DNA from: UBA9410 sp036123635
Lineage (GTDB): Bacteria; Actinomycetota; Acidimicrobiia; Acidimicrobiales; MedAcidi-G1
Direction of reading: 5' to 3'
DNA: 19,790 nt
Assembly: GCA_036123635.1 (NCBI GenBank)
Contig: JAZADL010000146.1
Coordinates: forward strand, 1 to 19,790
How positions within the stretch are numbered: position 1 is the first letter of the stretch; the number at the start of each line of letters is the position of its first letter. The position numbers and the translations under genes were made by a program. Shown piece by piece: positions 6,995 through 14,230 of the stretch. The notes beneath the pieces were generated by a model. That model did no database searches. It saw only the letters and a list, made by a program, of their open reading frames with translations, and had not been told where the DNA came from.

Positions 6995-7081
6995 CTTGAG
7001 GGTCACGATTTTCAGCGTAATGGCCTGCATCACTAGGCCCTGAGCCCGCGCCGAATATACCGATCGATTAGATTTCTTGTC
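6995..7081. promoter_or_regulatory. Divergent promoter region between tetR-like gene and acyl-CoA dehydrogenase operon
   Basis: An 87-base gap holding GGCCT-N8-AGGCC (7022-7039) and an AATATAC segment (7054-7060) that could be a -10 element for the rightward operon. CGATCG lies at 7061-7066 close to the expected transcription start. Either palindrome could be the TetR operator, but both are short. The dehydrogenase GTG lacks a clear Shine-Dalgarno, so a short or near-leaderless transcript is possible. Confidence 0.4.
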
Positions 7082-8344
7082 GTGGAGGTCTCCCTCGAAG
7101 AATTCACTGTTGAGGCTGAGGCGTGGCTCGAGGAGAACGCTGAGAGGAGACCTCGGGGTCCAACAGATGAGGAACCCTCCGGGGGAACCGGGGCGTTCAG
7201 CGTGGCGGTGTTCCACGCTCTTTCAGAAACTGAAGAACGGTTACTCCTCGAGGATCTGAAGTCATGGCAGCAGCGAAAGGCGCTAGTCGGCTACCACGCC
7301 ATCTCATGGCCGATATCACAAGGAGGCTTAGGTCTCAGTCGAGAGCACGCCCAAGCATTCTCTTCTCTGGAACGACGCTTTGAAGTACCGGCGCGACACG
7401 AGTCATTCAGCGTCACAACTGGACTGGTAGCCCCCACGGTAAACCTGCTTGGTACAGCGTGGCAGCGTGACGAGTTCGTCTCCCGTTTCCTCTCAGCCCA
7501 AGAATTGTGTTGCCAGTTGTTTTCAGAACCTGGGGCGGGGAGCGATCTGGCGGGACTCGGATGCAGGGCGGAAAATGATGGCGATGAGTGGATCGTCAAC
7601 GGTCAGAAGGTCTGGAGTTCTGGAGCGCAGTTCTGCGAGTGGGGCGAACTGATTGCCCGGTCCGATCCCACTGCCCCAAAACATCGCGGAATGACAGCGT
7701 TCCTGGTCCCAATGGACTCTCCGGGCATTGAGATTCGACCGATTCGACAGATGAGCGGAGGGTCCTCGTTCAATGAGGTCTTCTTCGACAACGTCAGAAT
7801 CCCCGACTCGTTACGTCTCGGAGCTACCGGCGATGGGTGGAACGTTGCATTGACGACACTCGGATTCGAACGAGACAAGTCAGATACCGGTGAAGCCGGC
7901 GGAGCTGCGCGAACGGGCGGATCATGGGATCAACTCCTTGCCACGGCGAGAACCACAGGATCCACTAACGATCCGGTGATCCGGCAACACCTCATGCGTG
8001 TCTACAGCCACGTGCAAGTCGAGGGATACCTCAACCGGAGGGCAGCTGACCTGCGAAGTGGCGGAACACCCGGCCCAGAGGGATCGCTCGGGAAGTTGAT
8101 GTGGACCGAGGGAATGAATCTGATCTCAGAGGTGGCTTGTTACGTGTTGGGCCCGAAGTTGATTGCCGATACTGGCGAGTGGGGTACGTATGCCTGGACC
8201 GAACACGTCCTTGGAGCCCCTGGATACCGGATCGCCGGTGGATCAGACGAGGTACAGCGAAACATCCTGGGAGAACGAGTCCTCAAACTGCCAGGAGAGC
8301 CCCGGGTCGACAAAGGCCTGGCCTGGAAGGACATTCCCCGTTGA
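7082..8344 (+). CDS. Acyl-CoA dehydrogenase (FadE-like)
   Basis: A 420-aa flavoprotein introducing the alpha,beta double bond into an acyl-CoA. FAD/substrate motifs: LFSEPGAGSDLAGL (about residues 146-159), VNGQKVWSSGAQ, and the C-terminal GYRIAGGSDEVQRNILGERV, which places FAD-contacting Gly/Gln residues as in actinobacterial FadE enzymes. The MCAD-type catalytic Glu before the C-terminal glycine pair is not present. Glu263 (LGFERDK) sits where LCAD and isovaleryl-CoA dehydrogenases carry theirs, so it is the best candidate base. Start: GTG 7082, the only credible in-frame start after the stop at 7034; no clear Shine-Dalgarno. The N-terminal ~60 residues are diverged and slightly long. First gene of the rightward operon; it may act on the acyl-CoA produced by E1/E2 or on a side chain. 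Substrate unknown. Confidence 0.93.
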   Translation: MEVSLEEFTVEAEAWLEENAERRPRGPTDEEPSGGTGAFSVAVFHALSETEERLLLEDLKSWQQRKALVGYHAISWPISQGGLGLSREHAQAFSSLERRFEVPARHESFSVTTGLVAPTVNLLGTAWQRDEFVSRFLSAQELCCQLFSEPGAGSDLAGLGCRAENDGDEWIVNGQKVWSSGAQFCEWGELIARSDPTAPKHRGMTAFLVPMDSPGIEIRPIRQMSGGSSFNEVFFDNVRIPDSLRLGATGDGWNVALTTLGFERDKSDTGEAGGAARTGGSWDQLLATARTTGSTNDPVIRQHLMRVYSHVQVEGYLNRRAADLRSGGTPGPEGSLGKLMWTEGMNLISEVACYVLGPKLIADTGEWGTYAWTEHVLGAPGYRIAGGSDEVQRNILGERVLKLPGEPRVDKGLAWKDIPR

Positions 8345-8419
8345 TCAGTGGCGGCTAGAGCCCCCCATCTAGACCACCTGATAGAACTAACCGGACAATT
8401 ACTTTGACGGAGGTATCCC

Positions 8420-9175
8420 ATGGATCTTGGGCTGGTCGGGAAGAGGGCGCTCATCACAGGGGCGACCAGAGGAATTGGTCGCGCAATTGCAGAATCGCTC
8501 CTCGCCGAAGGCGCAGCAGTAGCCATCTGCGCCCGTAACGAGGACGAGGTCCAAGACGCCGTCGCTGAGTTAAGTAAGGCCGGGAGCGCGTTCGGAGCCG
8601 CTCTAGACGCGTCGGACGTCGCCGCGGTGGAAACCTGGGTCGCAACGTCTGCGGATGCCCTGGGAGGAATAGACATTTACGTCCACAACACTTCGGCAAA
8701 ACCTCAAAAAGAACTTGCCGACTGGGTCAAGAACTATGAGGTTGACCTGCGGGCCCTTGTCGCCGGGGTCACAGCGTCACGGTCCGCTCTTGCCGACGGA
8801 GGCGGGTCGCTCATCAGCATTGGCACCACTGCAGTAGCTGAACATTTTGCGAACGGCTCCGGTAGTTACAGCGCGTTCAAGGCTGCTGTGACCAACTGGA
8901 CGCTCGGACAAGCCCAGGTACTAGGTGCAGAGGGCATCCGGTGCAACGTGGTTTCCCCGGGGCCAGTCTGGGTTGAGGGCGGGGATTGGGACGCCATCAG
9001 TTCCGCAAAACCCGAGTTCTTCGAAGCCACGCAGCAAGCCCATCCCCAAGGCGAGTTGGGCACAGTTTCCGATGTGGCATCCGTAGTCGCTTTTCTTGCG
9101 GGAGATGTTTCTCGCCACATCAACGGAGCCAACATCACTGTTGACGGCGGGTTCCTCAAGCGGGTCGACTATTAG
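8420..9175 (+). CDS. SDR-family oxidoreductase with atypical active-site motifs
   Basis: A 251-aa Rossmann oxidoreductase. TGATRGIG (residues 13-20) binds the cofactor, and ARN at 38-40 (Arg39) suggests NADP(H). Tyr150 and Lys154 (YSAFK) are in place. Two signatures deviate: the usual NNAG reads HNTS (89-92), and the catalytic serine strand reads LISIGTTAV, so the residue aligned with the catalytic Ser is probably Thr136 or Thr137, with Ser133 nearby. The C-terminal NITVDGG is standard. GGAGG lies eight bases before the ATG, a strong ribosome site. It follows the acyl-CoA dehydrogenase by 75 bases and precedes the ThuA-like gene by 29. It could be a 3-hydroxyacyl-CoA or alcohol dehydrogenase of the pathway, or a divergent member with altered chemistry. 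Confidence 0.9.
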   Translation: MDLGLVGKRALITGATRGIGRAIAESLLAEGAAVAICARNEDEVQDAVAELSKAGSAFGAALDASDVAAVETWVATSADALGGIDIYVHNTSAKPQKELADWVKNYEVDLRALVAGVTASRSALADGGGSLISIGTTAVAEHFANGSGSYSAFKAAVTNWTLGQAQVLGAEGIRCNVVSPGPVWVEGGDWDAISSAKPEFFEATQQAHPQGELGTVSDVASVVAFLAGDVSRHINGANITVDGGFLKRVDY

Positions 9176-9204
9176 ACGCCGCAGCCAGACCAGAGGTTGC
9201 CCTT

Positions 9205-9981
9205 GTGACGAAAACCCTGACGGATCCAGTGCGCCGCTGTAGAGCGCATCTAGTCGCAGGAGGCCGATTTCACGACATCGACTTCGCCCGACGTGAACTG
9301 CTTGCCCTTCTAGCCGAGCATGACCACGTTCGGACCACGGTCTCCTCTGACTGGGAAGACTCGGAAGAACTCCTATCGAGCGAATTCATCATTAGCTACA
9401 CCTGCGACGTGAGGCCCTCGAAGAAGGCTCAACACGAGATTCGGTCCTGGCTTTCTCAAGGGGGTCGGCTTTTGGCCTTACACGGCACAAATGCCGCACT
9501 TGAGTTCGGGGGACCACGAGGGGTCGAAGCCCCGCGTTGCTTCCCAGATTGGGCTGACACCCTCGGAAGCCAATTTGTCGCCCACCCTCCCATAGCTCCG
9601 TACCTCGTCGAGATGTCTCCAGGTAGTCACTGGTTGACAGCCGGCATCGACCCATTCGAGGTCGACGACGAGTTGTATTTGATGGAATATCCCGATCGGG
9701 ACTCTCTCGAGGAACTGATCTACACGCGCTGGCGGGGGGAGGCTCCCTCGTTCGCGGAATCGGACTGGCAGGACGGTCCCGAAGACCACCTCATCCAGTA
9801 CCTACGCCCGATTGACGAAGGAGCAGTTCTCTACAACACCCTCGGACATTGTCGCGGCCACTGGGACATGCAGCCGATCAGTGACTGGTACCCCAAAGTC
9901 GAGAGATGTTCCTGGGACTTGCCGCAATACTACGAGTTGCTCCGCCGAGCGATCAGGTGGGCGATGGAGTGCGCGAAATGA
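9205..9981 (+). CDS. ThuA-like domain protein (glutamine-amidotransferase-like fold), first copy
   Basis: A 258-aa protein with the ThuA-like layout: a first strand and loop AHLVAGGRFHDIDFARREL, a mid-protein strand with ISYTCDV, then GGRLLALHGTNAA, where the Leu-His-Gly/Ala turn marks the family, and a C-terminal GHCRGHW before the final helices. ThuA proteins have a class I glutamine-amidotransferase-like fold. Some family members act in sugar metabolism and others have no known reaction, and the usual nucleophile Cys is not evident here. The start is GTG 9205 with AGAGG upstream. Its stop overlaps the E1alpha start (ATGA), so it is translationally coupled to the dehydrogenase complex, which suggests a product of this protein feeds E1. 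A second ThuA-like gene lies at 13393-14220. Confidence 0.82.
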   Translation: MTKTLTDPVRRCRAHLVAGGRFHDIDFARRELLALLAEHDHVRTTVSSDWEDSEELLSSEFIISYTCDVRPSKKAQHEIRSWLSQGGRLLALHGTNAALEFGGPRGVEAPRCFPDWADTLGSQFVAHPPIAPYLVEMSPGSHWLTAGIDPFEVDDELYLMEYPDRDSLEELIYTRWRGEAPSFAESDWQDGPEDHLIQYLRPIDEGAVLYNTLGHCRGHWDMQPISDWYPKVERCSWDLPQYYELLRRAIRWAMECAK

Positions 9982-10991
9982 CTGGCCCGTTTGAAGAACC
10001 AATCGCAGAACCCTCGGCTGAAGTCCTCAGGGATCTCCATCGAAGAATGGTTCGCATCCGACTCTTTGAGGAGGCAGCTGGTCGACTCTTCGAACAGGCG
10101 CGAATACCTGGCTTCATCCACCTCTACGTGGGGCAGGAGGCGGTCGCCGCCGGAGTCTGCTCCGCGTTGCGTGACGGCGACCAGATCAGTTCAACCCACC
10201 GGGGCCATGGCCACCTTGTTGCCAGAGGCGGCGACCTCAACCAGATGATGGCCGAACTCATGGGTAAATCAACTGGCTACTGCAACGGCAAAGGGGGGTC
10301 CATGCACATCTGCGACCTGGACCTGAACATGCTCGGGGCAAATGGAATCGTGGGCGGTGGCGTCCCGATCGCGGTTGGAGCCGGGTTCGCGAACCGATAC
10401 CGCGGAACGGGCGACGTCTCGGTCGTCTTCTTCGGAGACGGCTCTACCAACATCGGTGCCTTCCACGAGGCCGCCAACATGGCGGCCGCCCTGAAGCTGC
10501 CGGTGGTCTTCATCTGCGAGAACAACGAATACGCCGAATACACCAGGAGGGACCGGACAATGGCGATCGATGAGGTCGCCGAACGAGCTGCCGCCTACGG
10601 CATGCCGAGCATCGTCGTTGACGGAATGGACGCGGTGTCCGTACGGAATGCAGCCCTCGGTGCCTTGCAGTGGGCCAGAGAGGGGAACGGACCATCATTC
10701 GTTGAGTGCAAGACCTACCGCTACTACAACCACCACGGAGTCCAGACCCTCGGAATGAAGTATCGGCCGGACGAGGAAGTGGAGGAGTGGAAGGCGCTGG
10801 ATGCCATAGAGCGGCTTGAAGCGAGAATCGTTCAGGAGCAGGCCATGACCAAAGGCGACATCGAGGCGGTTCGGGTGTCTCTCGAGGAGGAGGTCCAGGA
10901 AGCGGTGACCTTTGGTGAGTCCAGCCCAGATCCTGATCCGACCGAACTCCTCGACCACGTCTACTCAGAGCCACGATCGGCCGGTCAATGA
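9978..10991 (+). CDS. Thiamine-diphosphate-dependent dehydrogenase E1 component, alpha subunit (acetoin/2-oxo acid type)
   Basis: A 337-aa E1alpha subunit. The thiamine-diphosphate motif runs from GDG (residues 153-155) to ENN (181-183), with the typical GDGSTNIGAFHEAANMAA between. The N-terminal IPGFIHLYVGQEAVAAGV and STHRGHGHLVARG are characteristic of AcoA/PdhA proteins, and THHG-type loop residues (YYNHHG) sit where E1alpha phosphorylation loops lie. The start is ATG 9978, overlapping the ThuA-like stop as ATGA; an in-frame ATG at 9906 inside that gene would add a non-homologous leader. It forms an alpha2beta2 E1 with the next gene and decarboxylates a 2-oxo acid or cleaves acetoin-like compounds, passing the acyl group to E2 lipoyl. 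Which substrate is used cannot be told: AcoA-like and pyruvate/branched-chain types look alike here. Confidence 0.95.
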   Translation: MTGPFEEPIAEPSAEVLRDLHRRMVRIRLFEEAAGRLFEQARIPGFIHLYVGQEAVAAGVCSALRDGDQISSTHRGHGHLVARGGDLNQMMAELMGKSTGYCNGKGGSMHICDLDLNMLGANGIVGGGVPIAVGAGFANRYRGTGDVSVVFFGDGSTNIGAFHEAANMAAALKLPVVFICENNEYAEYTRRDRTMAIDEVAERAAAYGMPSIVVDGMDAVSVRNAALGALQWAREGNGPSFVECKTYRYYNHHGVQTLGMKYRPDEEVEEWKALDAIERLEARIVQEQAMTKGDIEAVRVSLEEEVQEAVTFGESSPDPDPTELLDHVYSEPRSAGQ

Positions 10992-12001
10992 AGGAGTCGA
11001 GCGACGCCGGTCGCCAACTGACCTACCTCGCGGCGTTCAACGAGGGAATGCACCAACTGATGGCCGAGGACCACGACATTTTCGTCGCTGGTGAAGATGT
11101 CGGGGTCCAGGGCGGCGTATTCGGCAGCTTCGCCGGCCTGCTTGAAGAGTTCGGAGAGAGCCGAATGGTCGACACCCCGATCAGCGAGCAAGCGATCGTG
11201 GGGCTCGGCATCGGGGCAGCCGTTTGCGGTCTGCGGCCCATAGTCGACCTCATGTTCATGGACTTCGTGCTGGTTTCGATGGATCAGATCGCCAATCAAG
11301 CGGCAAAACTTAAGTACATGTTTGGAGGCAAGGCCTCCCTTCCGTTGACGATCACCACGAACGCAGGAGCAGGTCTCTCGGCGGGAGCCCAACACAGCCA
11401 AAGCCTCGAGGCCGTGCTGTGCCACATACCTGGGCTCAAGGTCGTCGCGCCGTCCAACCCACGCGACCTGAAGGGACTACTGATCGCGTGCGTCCGTGAG
11501 GACAACCCGACCGTGCTCATCAAGCACAAGAAGATGTTCGGAGTCTCCGGGCCTGTTCCCCAAGAGTTGTATGAGGTCCCAATCGGGGTTGCGGCCACCC
11601 TGCGGGAGGGGTCCGACCTGACTGTCGTGTCCTACAGCAGGATGGTGACTGAGGCTCTGGAGGCCGCCGAATGCTTGGCGACCGAGGGCATCGAGTGTGA
11701 GGTGATTGACCTCAGAACGGTCCAACCGCTGGATATCGAGACCGTGATCGCGTCGGTCCGCCGCACCAATCGGGTGGTAGTCGTCCACGAGGCCGTTCGC
11801 TTTGGTGGGCTAGGTGGCGAGATTGCTGCGCAGGTCCAGGAGCACGCGTTCGATTACCTCGATGCGCCAGTCGGACGCGTCGCAGCACCTTTTGCTCCAG
11901 TTCCCTTTAGCCCAGCCCTCGAATCTCAGTATGTTCCCGATGCGGCCCGAATCGCCGAGGGAATCCGCGGTTGCCTCGGCCTACGGCCATTCATCGGGTA
12001 G
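10988..12001 (+). CDS. Thiamine-diphosphate-dependent dehydrogenase E1 component, beta subunit
   Basis: A 337-aa E1beta subunit of the AcoB/PdhB type, full length. Family hallmarks in order: FVAGEDVGVQGGVFGSFAGL with DTPISEQAIVGLGIGAA (cofactor-side half), PIVDLMFMDF, the NAGAGLSAGAQHSQSLEA loop, AHIPGLKVVAPSNP-like segment, and a transketolase C-terminal half with EVIDLRTVQPLD and the acidic/His-containing VVHEAVRFGGLGGEIAA. The ATG overlaps the E1alpha stop (ATGA), and E2 starts six bases after its stop, so alpha, beta and E2 are one tightly coupled unit. It completes the E1 active site at the alpha/beta interface. No feature fixes the substrate; the closest look is to acetoin dehydrogenase-type E1beta. 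Confidence 0.95.
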   Translation: MKESSDAGRQLTYLAAFNEGMHQLMAEDHDIFVAGEDVGVQGGVFGSFAGLLEEFGESRMVDTPISEQAIVGLGIGAAVCGLRPIVDLMFMDFVLVSMDQIANQAAKLKYMFGGKASLPLTITTNAGAGLSAGAQHSQSLEAVLCHIPGLKVVAPSNPRDLKGLLIACVREDNPTVLIKHKKMFGVSGPVPQELYEVPIGVAATLREGSDLTVVSYSRMVTEALEAAECLATEGIECEVIDLRTVQPLDIETVIASVRRTNRVVVVHEAVRFGGLGGEIAAQVQEHAFDYLDAPVGRVAAPFAPVPFSPALESQYVPDAARIAEGIRGCLGLRPFIG

Positions 12002-12007
12002 GACGCC

Positions 12008-13408
12008 ATGGCCACCGAGTTCCTGATGCCCAAGCTTGGCTTGACCATGGAGGCCGGCACGATCATCGACTGGCTCGTCCCGGACGGTGCCGAGGTTTCG
12101 GAGAACACGCCGGTGCTCTTGATCGAAACCGACAAGGTGGAGACCGAGGTCGAAGCGGGTAGCGCAGGAATTCTTCGGCGGTCCGGGGAGGTGGGCGAGA
12201 CCTACTCCTGTGGAACGCGACTGGGATGGATCCTCGAAGTCGGAGAGAGCCTCACAGCACCAACCGGTGAGGAAGAGCGCCGTGTCGATCGGATCGGCGC
12301 GCAGTCCGGGACCCAGTCTCGACAAGGTGAAGACACAGTTGAGCTTCGCGAAAGTGAAGGCGACGATTCCCAACGGCTGATGACGTCGCCCAATGCCCGG
12401 CGCGTTGCCGCGAATCTGGGGATAGACCTGGCCGAGATCACAGGCTCTGGCCCCGGCGGCCGGATTGTCTCTAGCGACGTCGAGTCGGCTGCGCTCTCAG
12501 GGGCTTCGATGTTGGGGGGTGCGCCTGATCGCCACGCATCGATCGAGGGGCGACCCACCTCGGCCAGCTTCGCGGCCCGGCAACTCGCGGACCAGTTGGG
12601 CGTCCAACTATCGGCTATCTCGAGTGCTTCTGTTGGACAGCGGATCACTCGGGAGGACGTACTTCATCACACCCGGGGCCTTTTGGCGGGGCCAGACGGT
12701 CAGAAGACTCCTGCTCCGGCCCTCCTGCAGACGCCAACGTCCGTCATACCAATGACCGGGATGCGACGCGTCATAGCTGAGCGCATGCATTCGTCGTTGC
12801 GTGAGATGGCACAACTCACGCTGATGATGGACGTCCACATCGACGGACTCGTGACACATCGGGAGCAGTTCTCCGACACGGGTCTGACACCCAGTTACAC
12901 GGATTACGTGATCGCCGCCACTTCACGGGCCCTTGTGAAACACCCGATTGTGAATAGTCAGCTGACCGACGAAGAACTTGCCCTGCTCCCGGAGGTCAAC
13001 GTCGGCCTTGCAGTGGCGTTGGAGGAGGGGGTGGTGGTTCCCGTAGTACGGGGCGCCGACCGCTTGTCGATCACTGACCTGGCGACGGAGACTTCGCGAC
13101 TGTCCTCAGCCGCTCGAGGCGGAAAACTTCGACTATCGGATGTAGAAGGTGGAACATTCTCCGTCACCGCCCTCGGGATGTATGGAGTCGACGGCTTTAC
13201 GCCGGTCATCAACCCTCCGAATACGGCGGTTCTGGGCATAGGAAGGATTCGAGAGCAGGCCACCTGGAACGAAGAAGGGCGAATCGAAAGGGCTCGGGTT
13301 CTGACACTGAGTCTGACCTGGGACCATCGGGCCTTTGACGGAGTTCCGGCCGCCGAGTTCGTTGCAACCATTCGCGACCGTCTCGAGAGCGCTCAGTTCG
13401 ACGGTTGA
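12008..13408 (+). CDS. Dihydrolipoamide acyltransferase (E2), with two E3-binding-type segments
   Basis: A 466-aa E2 core protein that takes the acyl group from E1 on its lipoyl arm and transfers it to CoA. Domains in order: lipoyl domain 1-80 with lipoyl-lysine K43 in ETDKVE; a standard peripheral-subunit/E3-binding segment at 127-163 (SPNARRVAANLGIDL ... GSGPGGRI ... DV); a second, degenerate copy at 185-221 (FAARQLADQLGVQL ... SVGQRITREDV); a flexible linker; and the catalytic domain from ~246 (IPMTGMRRVIAERM) ending in DHRAFDG with catalytic His440 and Asp444. It is longer than most acetoin-type E2 proteins because of the extra segment. It starts six bases after E1beta. No E3 (dihydrolipoamide dehydrogenase) gene lies in the window. 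Its last 16 bases overlap the convergent ThuA-like gene. Confidence 0.94.
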   Translation: MATEFLMPKLGLTMEAGTIIDWLVPDGAEVSENTPVLLIETDKVETEVEAGSAGILRRSGEVGETYSCGTRLGWILEVGESLTAPTGEEERRVDRIGAQSGTQSRQGEDTVELRESEGDDSQRLMTSPNARRVAANLGIDLAEITGSGPGGRIVSSDVESAALSGASMLGGAPDRHASIEGRPTSASFAARQLADQLGVQLSAISSASVGQRITREDVLHHTRGLLAGPDGQKTPAPALLQTPTSVIPMTGMRRVIAERMHSSLREMAQLTLMMDVHIDGLVTHREQFSDTGLTPSYTDYVIAATSRALVKHPIVNSQLTDEELALLPEVNVGLAVALEEGVVVPVVRGADRLSITDLATETSRLSSAARGGKLRLSDVEGGTFSVTALGMYGVDGFTPVINPPNTAVLGIGRIREQATWNEEGRIERARVLTLSLTWDHRAFDGVPAAEFVATIRDRLESAQFDG

Positions 13409-14220
13409 ACCGGTGGGTGCTCAGAGGCCCAGTCGTGGGCCCCGCTCGAGGACACCCAGGAGATGGCGTTTCCAACGGACTTGCGATAGTTAGCGTCTCC
13501 GTAGACATCCGGTCCGTCACCGAACTGCAGATAGACAACGGGCGAGTTGCCAGCCCGCTTGGCCCAGGCCACCAAGTTGCTGCCATCGGGATGAGACCAA
13601 CCTTTCTTGCTGTCTCTCTGTCCCCGGATGGCGAGATTCGCGGAATAGAAGTTGTCGGCGGTGAAGGTGTGGTGGCTCTGCATCAGAGGTGTGACGTCAC
13701 CTTCAAAGACTGTGAACAGGTAGACCTCGTCCCGGATCTCGAAAGTGGGCTCTAGGCCAGCGCAGACAGGATGGTCGATCTCGACCACCTCGACCGTGTG
13801 CCGTACCCCATGCCGGTAGCCAGAGTCCGGCAGCGATAGGCCATGTTCGCCTTTCGATTGGTAGTTGAAATAGCCGCCGACGATCTGGGCGTACCTGGGC
13901 CAGGCTGGCCATCCGGCGATGGCATGGTGGAGGAAGACCATTCCCTGTCCACGCTCCAGCAGGGCGATGAAGTTTTTGACGTAGTCATCCGGAGGCTGAT
14001 GGAGCCTGGCTGGAGGTTCATGCCCTGTGAATTCGATTCCGGGCATGTCGTAGAGGACAAATACATCGATCTCGGACGCGGCGTCAACCGAGAAGAGCGC
14101 TTGCGCGGCAGGGTGTTCGACCTGGAACCAATCGACCTCGAGCGACTCGAAGACCGCCCGGAATCCCTCTTCGTCGAATCGGTGGCCACCGGTGATGACG
14201 GCTACTCGCGGACGCTTCAC
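13393..14220 (-). CDS. ThuA-like domain protein (glutamine-amidotransferase-like fold), second copy
   Basis: A 275-aa protein with clearer ThuA features than the first copy: VITGGHRFDEEGF at the N-terminus, FVLYDMPG, then MVFLHHAIAGWPAWP with the Leu-His-His/Ala turn, and a C-terminal VVYLQFGDG ... YRKSVGNAISWV, matching the GHG/final-helix region of the family. The two copies share little beyond this fold pattern, so they are not a recent duplication. The start is GTG 14220 with GGGAGGG directly upstream, nine bases after the second Rieske stop, so it is the last gene of the leftward oxygenase operon. The 3' end overlaps the E2 gene by 16 bases on the opposite strand. Position suggests a role after the oxygenase; the reaction is unknown. 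Confidence 0.85.
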   Translation of the reverse strand: MKRPRVAVITGGHRFDEEGFRAVFESLEVDWFQVEHPAAQALFSVDAASEIDVFVLYDMPGIEFTGHEPPARLHQPPDDYVKNFIALLERGQGMVFLHHAIAGWPAWPRYAQIVGGYFNYQSKGEHGLSLPDSGYRHGVRHTVEVVEIDHPVCAGLEPTFEIRDEVYLFTVFEGDVTPLMQSHHTFTADNFYSANLAIRGQRDSKKGWSHPDGSNLVAWAKRAGNSPVVYLQFGDGPDVYGDANYRKSVGNAISWVSSSGAHDWASEHPPVQPSN

Positions 14221-14230
14221 CCCCTCCCAC

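Noticed and set aside
6995..7216. 74-residue N-terminal extension of the TetR gene
   Set aside because: It would overlap the acyl-CoA dehydrogenase start on the other strand and TetR proteins begin close to the helix-turn-helix.
5150..8404. Shared GAACTAACCG at ~5153 and ~8384 as a common promoter box
   Set aside because: A 10-base match between two gaps is expected by chance in a window this size, and the flanks differ.
9906..9977. Upstream ATG for E1alpha
   Set aside because: It lies within the ThuA-like gene and adds a non-homologous leader; the ATGA overlap start fits the operon.
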